Positions 39,902 to 50,930 are shown, counted from the first letter of the stretch. The stretch is 64,000 nt of DNA from Pseudomonas mandelii (GCF_900106065.1 NZ_LT629796.1:1710001-1774000), one strand, 5' to 3'. The notes: generated by a model not told the origin, from the sequence alone. A program made the numbers and translations.

Positions 39902-40052
39902 GTGTCCCCACAGTGAAGATGGAATCAGGCGTCCTGCCTTGAATTAACGAATGTCCACGGCGTCTGCTGGTGTGACGCCGTTCGGTAGCCATCCGCCACA
40001 ACCATGAGCAGTCGTGACAGGACGCCGAGGATAGCGCATTTCGCGCCTCGCT

Positions 40053-40571
40053 TTAACGGGGAGGTAGTTGCTGCAAGCGTTCGAGAATATCGAGCACGAC
40101 CATTCGCGGCGGCCGCTCATCGGTTTCAACCACCAGGTCAGCGATTTCCCGATACAGCGGGTCGCGGATCGCCAGCAGATCCCGCAGGGTCTTGGCCGGA
40201 TCAGCGGTGCGCAACAAGGGGCGATTGCGATCGCGGGACGTGCGGCCGACCTGCTGCTCGACAGAGGCATGCAGATAGACCACCCGACCGCCGGCGTGCA
40301 ACGCCCGACGATTGGCTTCGCGCATCACCGCACCACCACCGGTCGCCAACACCACGCCGTCGCAGCCGCACAGCTCGGCAATCATCGCCTGCTCGCGGTC
40401 ACGAAAGCCCGGTTCGCCTTCTTTATCGAAAATCCACGGGATATTGGCGCCCGTGCGCAATTCAATTTCCTTATCGGAATCTTTGAACGGCAGGCGCAGC
40501 TCTTTGGCCAGCAACCGGCCGATGGTGCTTTTTCCAGCCCCCATCGGTCCAACAAGAATCAAATTTCGCAC
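40053..40571 (-). CDS. aroK: shikimate kinase
   Basis: 172-aa kinase phosphorylating shikimate. P-loop GPMGAGKST at residues 8-16, substrate-binding Asp in DSDKEIE, GGGAVMR loop, and the Arg-containing lid [11 protein letters not shown]. It starts four bases downstream of the pilQ stop, so it is probably translated from the pil transcript as in other Pseudomonas. Confidence 0.97.
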   Translation of the reverse strand: MRNLILVGPMGAGKSTIGRLLAKELRLPFKDSDKEIELRTGANIPWIFDKEGEPGFRDREQAMIAELCGCDGVVLATGGGAVMREANRRALHAGGRVVYLHASVEQQVGRTSRDRNRPLLRTADPAKTLRDLLAIRDPLYREIADLVVETDERPPRMVVLDILERLQQLPPR

Positions 40572-40575
40572 AGAA

Positions 40576-42657
40576 TCAATGACTCACAGCAATCGCCTGG
40601 TTATTCATGATACGCGGAGTGAGAAATACCAGCAGCTCGGATTTTTTCTCCGAAACCACATCACGCCGGAAAAGGCGGCCAAGATACGGCACATCACCGA
40701 GAAATGGCACCTTATCTACAACCTTGCTCTGAGTATTTGAGAAAACCCCACCAATCACGATGGTCTCGCCATCATTGACCAGGACCTTGGCATTGACCTC
40801 GTTTTTCTTGATCGGGGGTACATCCTGGACCTTGTTCAGGTAGTCCGGCTCATCCTTGGTCACCTTGACCTCCATGATGATCCGGTTGTCCGGGGTGATC
40901 TGCGGCGTGACCTCAAGGGACAGCGACGCTTCCTTGAACGACACCGACGTGGCACCGCTGGAACTGGCTTCCTGATAGGGAATCTCGGTGCCCTTGAGAA
41001 TTTTCGCGGTCTCCTTGTCGGACGTGACCACCTTGGGTTGTGAGACGATTTCGCCGTTACCGGTCTTCTCCATTGCGGTCAGCTCCAGGTCCAGCAACAC
41101 GTTATCGGTGATGAAGGCGATGCCGATCCCCGAGGTGTTGCCCGCAGCGCCCAGGTCGACAAACGGCGAGTTGGTGCTGGTGCTGCCCGGAGTACCAATA
41201 GTGGTCGACGAGCCATTGCTGACGCCGGATGTGTTCCAGTTGCCCTTGTTCTGCACCGAACCGCCCCAGCGCACGCCGAGGCTTTTGTCGTAGTCGACGT
41301 TGGCTTCGACGATTCGCGCCTCGATCATCACCTGACGCACCGGGATATCCAGTTGCGCGACGATGCGACGAAGTTCGTCGAGTCGGTCCTGGGTCTGGTA
41401 GGCAATGATGTTGTTGGTCCGTTCATCAACCGTGATCGAACCCCGCTCGTCGATTTTCGCTTCGGCACTGGTCACCGACGTGAACAGCTTGGCGATGTCG
41501 GCGGCCTTGGCGTAGTTGACCTGCAGCAATTCGCGACGCAAAGGCGCGAGCTCGGAAATCTGCTTCTGCGATTCCAGTTCCTGACGTTCACGCGCGGCGA
41601 TTTCATCGGCCGGCGCCACCAGCAGGACGTTACCGATCTTGCGCTTGTCCAGGCCTTTGGTTTTCAGCACCAGGTCCAGCGCCTGGTCCCACGGCACGTT
41701 CTGCAAACGCAAGGTGATGCCGCCCTGCACCGTGTCGCTGGCCACCAGATTGAGGTTGGTGAAATCAGCGATCAGTTGCAGCACCGAACGCACATCGATG
41801 TCCTGGAAATTCAGCGAGAGTTTTTCACCGGTATAGGCAAAACGTTCGGCGTTGCGCTTTTGCAGGTCGTCGACGGTCATTGGCCGAATGCTGACCGTCA
41901 GCTTGTTGTCGGTCTGGTAGGTCGAATAATCGAAGGCTCCACTGGGCTCGATACTGATCGTGGCCCGATCCCCCGCGGCGCTGGCATTGACGAACTGCAC
42001 CGGGGTGGCGAAATCCTTGACGTCCAGGCGCACGCGCAACGGTTCTGGCAATTGGGTTTTGGCGAATCCCAGGATGATCTTTCCGTCGCGCTCCTGGATG
42101 TCCGGGGCGATGGACGGATCCGACAGATCAATCACTACATTGCCTTCACCCTGCGTACCGCGCTGGAAATCCACACCGCGAATGGCTTTGCCCACGGGCG
42201 CATAGGCTTTCGTCGGGGCGGGCATTGCAGTCGCGGCGCGAGGCGCGCGGGTAGTCGGCCGAGGCGTTTTGTTATTGGCGCCTTGCCCGACCACCACAAT
42301 CAGGTTGTTGCCGTCGACACGGGCGCTGTACGGGGTCAACTGGGTCAGATTGATGATTAGCCGCGTCCGGTCCTTGGCTTCCACCACCGTCGCGCTACGG
42401 GCATTGCCACCACCCAGCTCACGACTCTTGCTCGAAAGCTGATTGACCACCCCGGGCAGATCCAGCGCGATTCGTGCCGGCGACTCGGTCGTATAACCGT
42501 GAGGTTGTGGGGGCGGGCCATCGAAAGACAACTTCAACTCGACACGATCACCCGGCAGCGCAGCAACATCCAGCGCTTTGAGGTTGGCCGCTTGTACCAT
42601 CGGCGACAGCAACGCTATCCATAGCGAGATACCGAGGGTTGAGAAAATCCTGTTCAT
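40576..42657 (-). CDS. pilQ: type IV pilus secretin PilQ
   Basis: 693-aa outer-membrane secretin forming the pilus exit pore. Signal peptide ([20 protein letters not shown], cleavage near VQA), N-terminal AMIN domains (about 30-240) that bind peptidoglycan, an STN/N0 domain ([19 protein letters not shown]), an N1 domain, and the C-terminal secretin domain with [16 protein letters not shown]. Length is typical. Last pil gene of the minus-strand pilMNOPQ operon, running straight into aroK. Confidence 0.97.
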   Translation of the reverse strand: MNRIFSTLGISLWIALLSPMVQAANLKALDVAALPGDRVELKLSFDGPPPQPHGYTTESPARIALDLPGVVNQLSSKSRELGGGNARSATVVEAKDRTRLIINLTQLTPYSARVDGNNLIVVVGQGANNKTPRPTTRAPRAATAMPAPTKAYAPVGKAIRGVDFQRGTQGEGNVVIDLSDPSIAPDIQERDGKIILGFAKTQLPEPLRVRLDVKDFATPVQFVNASAAGDRATISIEPSGAFDYSTYQTDNKLTVSIRPMTVDDLQKRNAERFAYTGEKLSLNFQDIDVRSVLQLIADFTNLNLVASDTVQGGITLRLQNVPWDQALDLVLKTKGLDKRKIGNVLLVAPADEIAARERQELESQKQISELAPLRRELLQVNYAKAADIAKLFTSVTSAEAKIDERGSITVDERTNNIIAYQTQDRLDELRRIVAQLDIPVRQVMIEARIVEANVDYDKSLGVRWGGSVQNKGNWNTSGVSNGSSTTIGTPGSTSTNSPFVDLGAAGNTSGIGIAFITDNVLLDLELTAMEKTGNGEIVSQPKVVTSDKETAKILKGTEIPYQEASSSGATSVSFKEASLSLEVTPQITPDNRIIMEVKVTKDEPDYLNKVQDVPPIKKNEVNAKVLVNDGETIVIGGVFSNTQSKVVDKVPFLGDVPYLGRLFRRDVVSEKKSELLVFLTPRIMNNQAIAVSH

Positions 42658-42670
42658 TATTCGAGTTCCA

Positions 42671-43198
42671 CTATGAGTGCTCTTTCAAAGGGATGGTTCG
42701 TGGCCGTTCCAGCCAGGCGCCTTCGCCGTCGGGAACGATTTCGACCACATCGACTTGCGAGCCGCTGATGGCGACGATCCGTCCATCGTTACGCCCCAGG
42801 TAATCGCCGACTTTCAGCCGATGCACCCCGCCTGCCCCGCGCAACAGCGCAAAGGAGCCGGTGGCATTGGAGATCGTGCCGACCATTTCAAACTGCTCGA
42901 TGTTGAAACCTTCGAGGTATTGCCTGGCCCGGTTGGGGTCGGGTTTGACGTTGCGCGAGCCGCGCTTCTGCCCCGCCAGATCGACCCTGACCTGCCGAGA
43001 AAACGGGCTGCGCAGGTTGGCAGCGTTATAGGTGAACGTTGGGTAAGACCGGAATGTCGGCGTTGGTTCAATTTTGCCCGGCGGCCGCAGACGGACTTCA
43101 TTCATGAAGGCGTCGAGGTCGCCGACGTCATTGCCGTTGCCGCAACCGGCCAGGCCGGCGAGCAACACAACCATCGACACGCAACGAATCGGGTTCAT
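42671..43198 (-). CDS. pilP: type IV pilus lipoprotein PilP
   Basis: 175-aa inner-membrane lipoprotein: lipobox LAGC in MVVLLAGLAGCGNGND, a disordered linker, then a small beta domain (about 75-170) that contacts PilQ. It couples the PilMNO inner-membrane complex to the secretin. It overlaps pilO by four bases. Confidence 0.95.
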   Translation of the reverse strand: MNPIRCVSMVVLLAGLAGCGNGNDVGDLDAFMNEVRLRPPGKIEPTPTFRSYPTFTYNAANLRSPFSRQVRVDLAGQKRGSRNVKPDPNRARQYLEGFNIEQFEMVGTISNATGSFALLRGAGGVHRLKVGDYLGRNDGRIVAISGSQVDVVEIVPDGEGAWLERPRTIPLKEHS

Positions 43199-43818
43199 TT
43201 CTGCAACCCCTTGTCGTTGTAGCGATAGGTCTTGGCAAGGATGCTCATGCGTAGTTTCGGCCCGCCCTCGGGGTCGGCTGGCGCAAGGTCGAAATCATGC
43301 AGCGTAACGATCCGCGGCAACCCGGCCACGCCACTGACGAACGTCGCCAGGTCGTGATAGGCACCCGTCACGGTGATCTGGATCGGCAGTTCGATGTAGA
43401 ACTGCTGGGCAACCTCCGGCAACAGCTTGATCTCTTCGAACTCCAGCCCGCTACCGAGGCCGGTGCGGGTGATGTCCTCCAGCAGCCCGGGCACCTCGGT
43501 ATCGCTGGGCAATTGCCGCAGCAACACGCCAAAAGAGTTCTCCATCTCTTTCATCTGCTGGGTATACAGCTCCAGGTTTGCCGCCATGTGCGCCTTGTTC
43601 GCGAATTGCTCCTTGAGGGTCGACTCCTCTTCACGCTTGAGTCCGAGGTGATCTTCCTGATCGCTGATGTAAAAGGTGTAGCCGAGGGTCAACACCAGAA
43701 CCATGAGCAAGACGCCCGCCAGGGCCTTGATCGCTGGCGGCCAGGAACCCATGTTGTTGGTGTCCAGATCGTTGATGTCGATCTTGCGCAGGCTTTCGAA
43801 CCATTCCGAGGGGCTCAT
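43195..43818 (-). CDS. pilO: type IV pilus alignment protein PilO
   Basis: 207-aa bitopic inner-membrane protein. One helix lies near residues 30-50 (ALAGVLLMVLVLTLGYTFYI), followed by a coiled coil and a ferredoxin-like periplasmic domain. It heterodimerises with PilN in the alignment subcomplex. Four-base overlaps with pilN and pilP. Confidence 0.95.
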   Translation of the reverse strand: MSPSEWFESLRKIDINDLDTNNMGSWPPAIKALAGVLLMVLVLTLGYTFYISDQEDHLGLKREEESTLKEQFANKAHMAANLELYTQQMKEMENSFGVLLRQLPSDTEVPGLLEDITRTGLGSGLEFEEIKLLPEVAQQFYIELPIQITVTGAYHDLATFVSGVAGLPRIVTLHDFDLAPADPEGGPKLRMSILAKTYRYNDKGLQK

Positions 43819-44380
43819 TTGCCAGCCTCCACAACGGCGGGCTGAGTCTGACGGACGGTCAACTGAAAGACGTTGGCCTGATCCAGCTGACCGGCGGTGG
43901 TGGCTTTGACTTCCGTGAGACTCGGCGCATCGAACCAGTCGGACGCATCCAGATTGCGCATCAGGTCCGAAACACGATTGTTCGATTCCGCTGCACCGGT
44001 AATGGACAGGGTTTTTCCGGCCATTTTCACTTCGGTGAAATACACCCCGTCAGGCAGGGTACGCGCCAACTGGTCGAAAATCCGTCCACTGATCGGACGG
44101 TTACCTTGCAGGTCCTGAATGATGCGCATGCGCTCGACGAGCTGCTGGCGACGGGACTTCAGGTCGCTGATCTGCTTGATACGCTCGTCGACCACGGCAA
44201 TCTGTTTGCCGATGTATTCGTTACGGGCCACTTGTCGGTCAATGGCGCTGCTGATGACCTGGTCCGCGATAAAAATCGCGCCCACCGAGCACACCAATAC
44301 GCCGACCAGTGCCAGCAAAAAGCGCTTGCGACGCTCTTCACGCAGCTCTTCGCGCCAAGGTAAAAGATTGATCCGTGCCA

Positions 44381-44381
<1 letters not shown>
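43815..44381 (-). CDS. pilN: type IV pilus alignment protein PilN
   Basis: 188-aa bitopic protein. The N-terminal cytoplasmic MARINLLPWREE motif inserts into PilM. One membrane helix at about 21-43 precedes a coiled coil and a periplasmic domain resembling PilO. ATG 44381 was chosen because it gives the conserved INLLPWR N-terminus and overlaps the pilM stop by one base; an in-frame start at 44411 would lie inside pilM. Confidence 0.95.
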
Positions 44382-45472
<1,091 letters not shown>

Positions 45473-45553
45473 TTACGGACTCTGTAATACCCATTGCGTT
45501 CAAACCACCCGTCTTGACAGCAGCGCAAATGACGCCCTCGACGGAAAAATGCT

Positions 45554-45559
45554 TATAAT
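45554..45559 (+). promoter_or_regulatory. -10 box of the mrcA (PBP1A) promoter
   Basis: Perfect TATAAT preceded by TGCT, an almost extended -10. No good -35 is visible at 16-18 bases. The predicted start near 45566 falls downstream of the ATG codons at 45549 and 45558, which argues for translation from TTG 45660. Confidence 0.5.
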
Positions 45560-45659
45560 GCCCAGCGATTTTTTCCGGTTTTTACTGCAAGCGCGGGTCG
45601 TTCCCTGTTATCTGAACCCTGTTGCCCAATTCATTCTTTGCCCTGGATATCCCAAAGCC

Positions 45660-48107
45660 TTGATTCGTCTGCTGAAATTTTTCGGTTGGTCCATCGTCGC
45701 CGTTTTCTGCGGACTGCTCCTTGGTCTGAGCGGCGCGTTTCTTTACCTTAGTCCGGGATTGCCATCTGTGGAGGCTCTGCGAAGCATCCAGTTGCAGATT
45801 CCATTGCGGGTATACAGCAGCGACAACAAGTTGATCGCAGAATTTGGCGAGATGCGCCGCACACCAATCCGTTTCGCCGACATTCCCCCCAATTTCATCA
45901 ATGCGTTACTAAGTGCTGAAGACGACAATTTCGCCAACCACTACGGCGTCGATCCCAGCAGCTTGATGCGCGCTGCAACCCAGTTGGTAAAAAGCGGACA
46001 CATCCAGTCCGGCGGCAGCACCATCACCATGCAGGTGGCGAAGAACTTCTTCCTGACCAGCGAACGCAGCTTCTCGCGCAAAACCACCGAAATCCTCCTG
46101 GCCCTGCAGATCGAACGGCAGCTGACCAAGGACGAAATCCTGGAGCTGTACGTCAACAAGATCTACCTGGGTAACCGCGCCTATGGCATCGAAGCCGCCG
46201 CGCAGGTTTACTACGGCAAATCGATTCGTGATGTCAGCCTGGCGCAGATGGCGATGATCGCCGGCCTGCCAAAAGCCCCTTCGCGCTTCAACCCGCTGGC
46301 CAATCCGGCCCGCAGCAAGGAACGTCGCGACTGGATCCTGGGGCGCATGTACAAGCTCGGCAAAATCACCGAAGCCGACTACACCACTGCGATCAACGAA
46401 CCGCTGAACGCCAGCTACCACGTGCCGACGCCGGAAGTGAACGCGCCGTACATTGCTGAAATGGCCCGTGCCGAAATGGTCGGCCGCTATGGCAGCGATG
46501 CGTACACCGAAGGTTTTCGCGTGACCACGACGGTGCCGAGCAATCTCCAGGAAATGGCCAACACCGCGCTGCACGAAGGCTTGATGACCTACGATCAGCG
46601 TCACGGCTATCGCGGTCCCGAGTCGCGCCTGCCGGGCAAGACTCGCGAGGCCTGGGCCACCGAACTGACCAAACAGCGGACCATCAGCAGCCTTGAGCCC
46701 GCCATCGTCACTCAGGTCGACAAGACTGGCCTGCAAGTATTGACCCGCACCGGCGAAGAACACGTCGGCTGGGACAGCATGAAATGGGCGCGTCCGTTCC
46801 TGAACACCAACAGCATGGGCGCCAATCCGAAGCAGCCCTCGGACGTGGCTCAGGTCGGCGACCTGATTCGCGTGCAGCGCCAACCGGACAATTCGCTGAA
46901 GTTCAGCCAGATCCCGCAAGCGCAAGGCGCGCTGGTGTCACTTGATCCGCAGAACGGCGCCATTCGCTCGCTGGTCGGTGGTTTCGCCTTTGAGCAGAGC
47001 AACTACAACCGCGCCATGCAGGCCAAGCGTCAGCCGGGTTCGAGCTTCAAGCCCTTCGTGTACAGCGCCGCGCTGGATAACGGCTACACCGCCGCCAGCC
47101 TGGTGAACGATGCGCCGATCGTGTTCGTCGATGAATACCTGGACAAGGTCTGGCGCCCGAAGAACGACACCAACACCTTCCTCGGCCCGATCCGCCTGCG
47201 TGAAGGGCTGTACAAGTCGCGCAACCTGGTGTCGATCCGTCTGGTGCAGGCGCTGGGCATCGATCGCACCATCGACTACATCAGCAAGTTCGGCTTCAAC
47301 AAGCAGGACCTGCCGCGCAACCTGTCCCTGGCCCTGGGCACCGCGACCCTGACGCCAATGGAAATCGCCACCGGCTGGAGCACCTTCGCCAACGGTGGCT
47401 ACAAAATCAGCCCGTACATCATCGACAAGATCGAAAGCCGCAATGGCGACACGCTGTTCGTCGCCAACCCGCCGAGCGTTCCTCAGGGCGCCGCAGTGAC
47501 CAACGGCATCGCCGCACCGACCGACGCCCAGGCATTCACGGTCAATGCGACTCCAGGGGAAGCTCCAGCCGCACCCGGCACTACGCCGCAAACGCCGGCC
47601 GTGGCCGAACGCATCGTCGACGGTCGCACCACTTACATCCTCAACAGCATGCTTGAGGACGTGATCAAACTCGGCACCGGCCGCCGCGCACTGGCCTTGG
47701 GTCGCAGTGACATTGCGGGCAAGACCGGTACCACCAACGAATCCAAGGACGCCTGGTTCTCCGGCTACAACGCCGATTACGTAACCACCGTCTGGACCGG
47801 GTTCGATCAGCCTGAAAGCCTGGGCAAGCGCGAGTTCGGTGGCACCGTCGCGCTGCCGATCTGGATGAACTACATGGCGGCCGCGCTCAAGGACAAGCCG
47901 CCTCACACTCAACCAGAGCCGGAAGGCATTCTCAGTTTGCGGGTTGACCCCGTCAGCGGCCGTGCGGCCAGCCCAGGCACGCCAGGCGCGTACTTCGAGC
48001 TGTTCAAGGCCGAGGACACGCCTCCGTCGGTGAATGAACTGGGTAACGGCAATGCGCCGGGCAGCCCGCTGCCAGCGGACGAAGTAGCGCCAATCGATCT
48101 GTTCTGA
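45660..48107 (+). CDS. mrcA: penicillin-binding protein 1A
   Basis: 815-aa bifunctional class A PBP that polymerises and cross-links peptidoglycan. Short cytoplasmic tail, one membrane anchor (about 8-30), then a GT51 glycosyltransferase domain with catalytic Glu in EDDNFANHYGVD and the GGSTITMQVAKN block. An OB-like insert follows, then the transpeptidase domain with SSFK (PGSSFKPF), a Ser-x-Asn-type motif and KTGTT. TTG 45660 gives the conserved MIRLLKFFGW N-terminus. In-frame ATGs further up lie on the -10 box and would not be transcribed. Divergent from pilM as in other Pseudomonas. Confidence 0.93.
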   Translation: MIRLLKFFGWSIVAVFCGLLLGLSGAFLYLSPGLPSVEALRSIQLQIPLRVYSSDNKLIAEFGEMRRTPIRFADIPPNFINALLSAEDDNFANHYGVDPSSLMRAATQLVKSGHIQSGGSTITMQVAKNFFLTSERSFSRKTTEILLALQIERQLTKDEILELYVNKIYLGNRAYGIEAAAQVYYGKSIRDVSLAQMAMIAGLPKAPSRFNPLANPARSKERRDWILGRMYKLGKITEADYTTAINEPLNASYHVPTPEVNAPYIAEMARAEMVGRYGSDAYTEGFRVTTTVPSNLQEMANTALHEGLMTYDQRHGYRGPESRLPGKTREAWATELTKQRTISSLEPAIVTQVDKTGLQVLTRTGEEHVGWDSMKWARPFLNTNSMGANPKQPSDVAQVGDLIRVQRQPDNSLKFSQIPQAQGALVSLDPQNGAIRSLVGGFAFEQSNYNRAMQAKRQPGSSFKPFVYSAALDNGYTAASLVNDAPIVFVDEYLDKVWRPKNDTNTFLGPIRLREGLYKSRNLVSIRLVQALGIDRTIDYISKFGFNKQDLPRNLSLALGTATLTPMEIATGWSTFANGGYKISPYIIDKIESRNGDTLFVANPPSVPQGAAVTNGIAAPTDAQAFTVNATPGEAPAAPGTTPQTPAVAERIVDGRTTYILNSMLEDVIKLGTGRRALALGRSDIAGKTGTTNESKDAWFSGYNADYVTTVWTGFDQPESLGKREFGGTVALPIWMNYMAAALKDKPPHTQPEPEGILSLRVDPVSGRAASPGTPGAYFELFKAEDTPPSVNELGNGNAPGSPLPADEVAPIDLF

Positions 48108-48121
48108 TCGTAGCGCAACGC

Positions 48122-48157
48122 AAAAGCCCCGCCTTCTCAAGAAGAGCGGGGCTTTTT
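48122..48157 (+). terminator. intrinsic terminator of mrcA
   Basis: AAAGCCCCGC (48123-48132) pairs with GCGGGGCTTT (48146-48155), with further pairing CTTCT/AGAAG in the loop; the T run is short (TTTTT). Confidence 0.8.
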
Positions 48158-48190
48158 ATGGCCTGCAGGTTTTGCTTCGTCCTTGAGGGC

Positions 48191-48275
48191 CTCTTCGCGG
48201 GCAAGCCTCGCTCCTACGGACATGGAAAGTTCCCAGCGCTTGCCCCTGTAGGAGCGAGGCTTGCCCGCGAAGAGA
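48191..48275. repeat. paired REP element, type A
   Basis: CTCTTCGCGGGCAAGCCTCG-type arm and its inverted copy GTAGGAGCGAGGCTTGCCCG, separated by about 30 bases. It sits between the two convergent terminators of mrcA and maeB. Confidence 0.85.
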
Positions 48276-48303
48276 TCCTTACAGACACCACAAAAACCAC
48301 AGA

Positions 48304-48339
48304 CAAAAAAAAGCCCCGACTCAATTGAGCCGGGGCTTT
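48304..48339 (-). terminator. intrinsic terminator of maeB
   Basis: AAAGCCCCG / CGGGGCTTT stem continued by CTCAATTGAG, preceded on the plus strand by a run of A (a U tract for minus-strand transcription), 20 bases beyond the maeB stop. Confidence 0.85.
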
Positions 48340-48360
48340 CGGTTGAAGCGCTACAACGGT

Positions 48361-49629
48361 TTAGCCGTTGAACACGTCATCCACGCTTTTCAGCGGGTAG
48401 TTCTTCGGATACGGCAGGGTCGCTACGCCGGTCTCAATGGCGGCCTTGGCCACGGCATCGGAGATCACGGTGATCAGGCGGGCATCCATTGGCTTCGGAA
48501 TGATGTACTCACGACCGAATTCCAGCTTGATGCCGCCATAGGCGTCGCACACTTCCTGAGGAACCGGCAGCTTGGCCAGTTCGCGCAGGGCGTTGGCCGC
48601 TGCCACTTTCATTTCTTCGTTGATGCGCTTGGCGCGAACGTCCAGGGCACCGCGGAAGATGAACGGGAAGCCCAATACGTTGTTGACCTGGTTCGGGTAG
48701 TCCGAACGGCCGGTCGCCATGATCACGTCGTCACGGGTGGCGTGCGCCAGTTCCGGGGCGATTTCCGGATCCGGGTTCGAGCAGGCGAACACGATCGGGT
48801 TGGCCGCCATGGACTTCAGGCCTTCAGCACTCAGCAGGTTCGGGCCGGACAGGCCAACGAACACGTCAGCACCGGTCAGGGCGTCAGCCAGGGTGCGCTT
48901 GTCGGTCGCGTGAGCGAAGACAGCCTTGTACTGGTTCAGGTCGTCACGGCCGGAGTGGATCACACCGGTACGGTCAACCATGAAGATGTTTTCGATGTTG
49001 GCGCCCATGCTCACCAGCAATTTCATGCAGGAGATGGCGGCCGCACCGGCGCCCAGGCAGACGATCTTGGCGTCAGCGAGGGTTTTGCCAGCGATTTCCA
49101 GGGCGTTGATCATGCCGGCCGCGGTAACGATTGCGGTGCCGTGCTGGTCATCGTGGAACACTGGAATGTCACACTGTTCGATCAGAGCGCGCTCGATCTC
49201 AAAGCACTCAGGTGCCTTGATGTCTTCCAGGTTGATGCCGCCGAAGGTGATGGAGATACGCTTGACGGTGTCGATGAAGGCTTGCGGGCTTTCGGAGTCG
49301 ACTTCGATGTCGAAAACGTCGATGCCGGCGAAGCGCTTGAACAACACGCCCTTACCTTCCATGACTGGCTTGGAAGCCAATGGGCCGAGGTTACCCAGGC
49401 CGAGAATCGCGGTGCCATCGGAAATGACTGCAACCAGGTTGCCTTTGCCGGTGTATTTGTAGGCCAGTTCAGGATCGCGGGCGATTTCGCGTACTGGTTC
49501 GGCTACGCCGGGGCTGTAGGCCAGCGACAGGTCGCGGGCGGTAGCGGTGGCCTTGGTGAGCTCGACACTCAGCTTCCCTGGACGAGGATGGGCATGATAT
49601 TCGAGAGCGGCAGTTTTCAAATCAGACAT
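48361..49629 (-). CDS. maeB: malic enzyme (oxaloacetate-decarboxylating), short form
   Basis: 422-aa malic enzyme converting malate to pyruvate and CO2 with reduction of NAD(P)+, feeding NADPH and pyruvate. Catalytic-domain blocks are LAYSPGVAEPVREIA, IGVGNLGPLASKPVMEGK-type metal and substrate segments (here ILGLGNLGPLASKPVMEG) and DDQHGTAIVTAAG. The nucleotide-binding motif is IVCLGAGAAAISC. The C-terminal phosphotransacetylase-like domain of long MaeB proteins is absent, as in other Pseudomonas. Cofactor preference is not decided from sequence. Confidence 0.93.
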   Translation of the reverse strand: MSDLKTAALEYHAHPRPGKLSVELTKATATARDLSLAYSPGVAEPVREIARDPELAYKYTGKGNLVAVISDGTAILGLGNLGPLASKPVMEGKGVLFKRFAGIDVFDIEVDSESPQAFIDTVKRISITFGGINLEDIKAPECFEIERALIEQCDIPVFHDDQHGTAIVTAAGMINALEIAGKTLADAKIVCLGAGAAAISCMKLLVSMGANIENIFMVDRTGVIHSGRDDLNQYKAVFAHATDKRTLADALTGADVFVGLSGPNLLSAEGLKSMAANPIVFACSNPDPEIAPELAHATRDDVIMATGRSDYPNQVNNVLGFPFIFRGALDVRAKRINEEMKVAAANALRELAKLPVPQEVCDAYGGIKLEFGREYIIPKPMDARLITVISDAVAKAAIETGVATLPYPKNYPLKSVDDVFNG

Positions 49630-49787
49630 GTGGGCATTCCGCTTTTACTGTTGGACAGACGGACCGCCGAGGATACGCGTGTCGCAAAGTCCCCACAAGA
49701 CTGACCGGTCACCCCTGTCAAGCGCCCTGCCCTACGACTTTGGGCCAAGAGCCGCGGAACACAAGGGATAGACTGTTCACAATCGCC

Positions 49788-49812
49788 ATAAAAAATGTCT
49801 ACAATTTTTTAT
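49788..49812. terminator. AT-only hairpin at the 3' end of the nuclease gene
   Basis: ATAAAAAAT / ATTTTTTAT, nine base pairs all A-T with a 7-base loop, overlapping the nuclease stop codon (49809-49811). It is unstable as RNA but reads A/T-rich on both strands; it may be a weak terminator or a bend. Confidence 0.35.
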
Positions 49813-50612
49813 CGAGGCGCCGCTTGCAGCATCGCCGGATCGGTCAGCGGCAGAAGCCAGCGTGCCTGCCCGGGTTTCAAGCCGCCCCGACGCGATCGAT
49901 CCACGACCCAGCCACGCGCCTCAATCTGCTTGCCCTTGAGCCGCTCAAGCGATGCAACATCGAACTGCCCGAGCAAATTGGGTGCAACGCGCAATACAAC
50001 CGCGTCCTGCAACTCAATCCAAACTCCGCCGCGATTGCGCTGAACCTTGCTCACACGACCACTGAGCACGGCGAAACCGGAGGCGTTGATCTGCTCCGCT
50101 TTCAGTACAGGGGATTGCCGCCACAGGCCAAGGCCGGCCTGACGGGCACTGCGTTCGGCGGCTTGCTGACAGCTGACCAAATCGACATTCGGCGCGACCG
50201 CCACTTGAAAACCAAGGCCCTCGGCGAGCATCTGCGCTTCGAGGTTGGCGCCATTGGCGCCATAGACATGGGCCAGCGTGCGACCGTAATGATCTTTGCT
50301 CTCTTTACCGGGACGCAAACCCACGCGCCCGTCGCTGGCCGCCACCAGCGCTTCCAGGCGTTTGTGCGCGACCACGGCGAACGGCTCATCGGAACGGCCC
50401 TGCTTGCCCAGCTCAGGCGTATTCAAGCCGATCATGCGCACACTGCGGCCATCGCTCAGGCGCAAAGTGTCGCCATCCACCACACGCTGCACCGCGACGG
50501 GTGTAAGCCCGCTCGGCACCGGGCAGAAGGCCTGGGCGCCGGACAGCCAAATCGCGGACACAAAAAAGGCGCCCGCGAGGGACGCCTTTTTCGTTAGCAA
50601 GGTAAAGCCCAT
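49809..50612 (-). CDS. secreted thermonuclease (SNase-like) family protein
   Basis: 267-aa protein with a signal peptide (hydrophobic AGAFFVSAIWLSGAQA, cleavage near AQA) and a staphylococcal-nuclease-like OB domain: VVDGDTLRLSDGRSVRMIGL with the metal-binding Asp, NTPE, and YGRTLAHVY. A second beta-rich region (about 180-250) with SGRVSKVQRNRGGVWIEL looks like an extra OB domain. Expected to cut DNA/RNA in the periplasm or outside. ATG 50612 was chosen (AAGG 12 bases upstream); TTG 50624 would add four residues. A strong terminator hairpin lies within the first codons, so expression from the rpmE transcript is likely attenuated. Confidence 0.82.
   Translation of the reverse strand: MGFTLLTKKASLAGAFFVSAIWLSGAQAFCPVPSGLTPVAVQRVVDGDTLRLSDGRSVRMIGLNTPELGKQGRSDEPFAVVAHKRLEALVAASDGRVGLRPGKESKDHYGRTLAHVYGANGANLEAQMLAEGLGFQVAVAPNVDLVSCQQAAERSARQAGLGLWRQSPVLKAEQINASGFAVLSGRVSKVQRNRGGVWIELQDAVVLRVAPNLLGQFDVASLERLKGKQIEARGWVVDRSRRGGLKPGQARWLLPLTDPAMLQAAPR
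50562..50591 (-). terminator. strong intrinsic terminator inside the nuclease 5' coding region
   Basis: AAAAAGGCG-CCC / GGG-A-CGCCTTTTT with a GCGA tetraloop and one bulged base, A6 on one side and T5 on the other. It lies 36-65 bases beyond the rpmE stop on the minus strand and within codons 8-17 of the nuclease, before the hydrophobic core of the signal peptide. It is best read as the rpmE terminator. A second hairpin AAAGCCC-ATG-GGGCTTT region at 50604-50620 holds the nuclease start codon in its loop. Confidence 0.8.
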
Positions 50613-50626
50613 GGGGCTTTTCAACC

Positions 50627-50860
50627 TTACTCTGCAGCAGCAGGAGCTTTGGTTTTGCCAAAAGCGCCGAAACGGTCTGCGAAGCGCTGTACACGACCGC
50701 CAGTATCCAGAGTCTTCTGCTTACCGGTGTAGAACGGGTGGCATTCGTTGCAAACGTCGATCGGCAGAGCTTTGCCGAAGGTCGAACGGGTTTCGAACTT
50801 GTTGCCACAGCTGCAAGTAACAGCAATGACTGGATAATTTGGATGGATTTCGGCTTTCAT
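50627..50860 (-). CDS. rpmE: 50S ribosomal protein L31 (zinc-binding form)
   Basis: 77-aa ribosomal protein of the large subunit. The zinc-binding cysteines are present (CSCGNKF near residue 16 and [10 protein letters not shown] near 37), so it is the C+ form, with the usual FADRFGAF tail. It has its own promoter upstream and a terminator downstream. Confidence 0.97.
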   Translation of the reverse strand: MKAEIHPNYPVIAVTCSCGNKFETRSTFGKALPIDVCNECHPFYTGKQKTLDTGGRVQRFADRFGAFGKTKAPAAAE

Positions 50861-50890
50861 GGTGTCTTCCTCGAGCTAGCGTGCCGCCAC

Positions 50891-50906
50891 TCAACACTAT
50901 TGTTGA
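50891..50906 (-). promoter_or_regulatory. stem-loop in the rpmE leader
   Basis: TCAACA / TGTTGA six-base stem with a CTAT loop, between the predicted rpmE transcription start and its ribosome site. A place for autogenous control is conceivable but not shown. Confidence 0.35.
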
Positions 50907-50930
50907 ATACCGCACGTAATTAGGCCGCGG

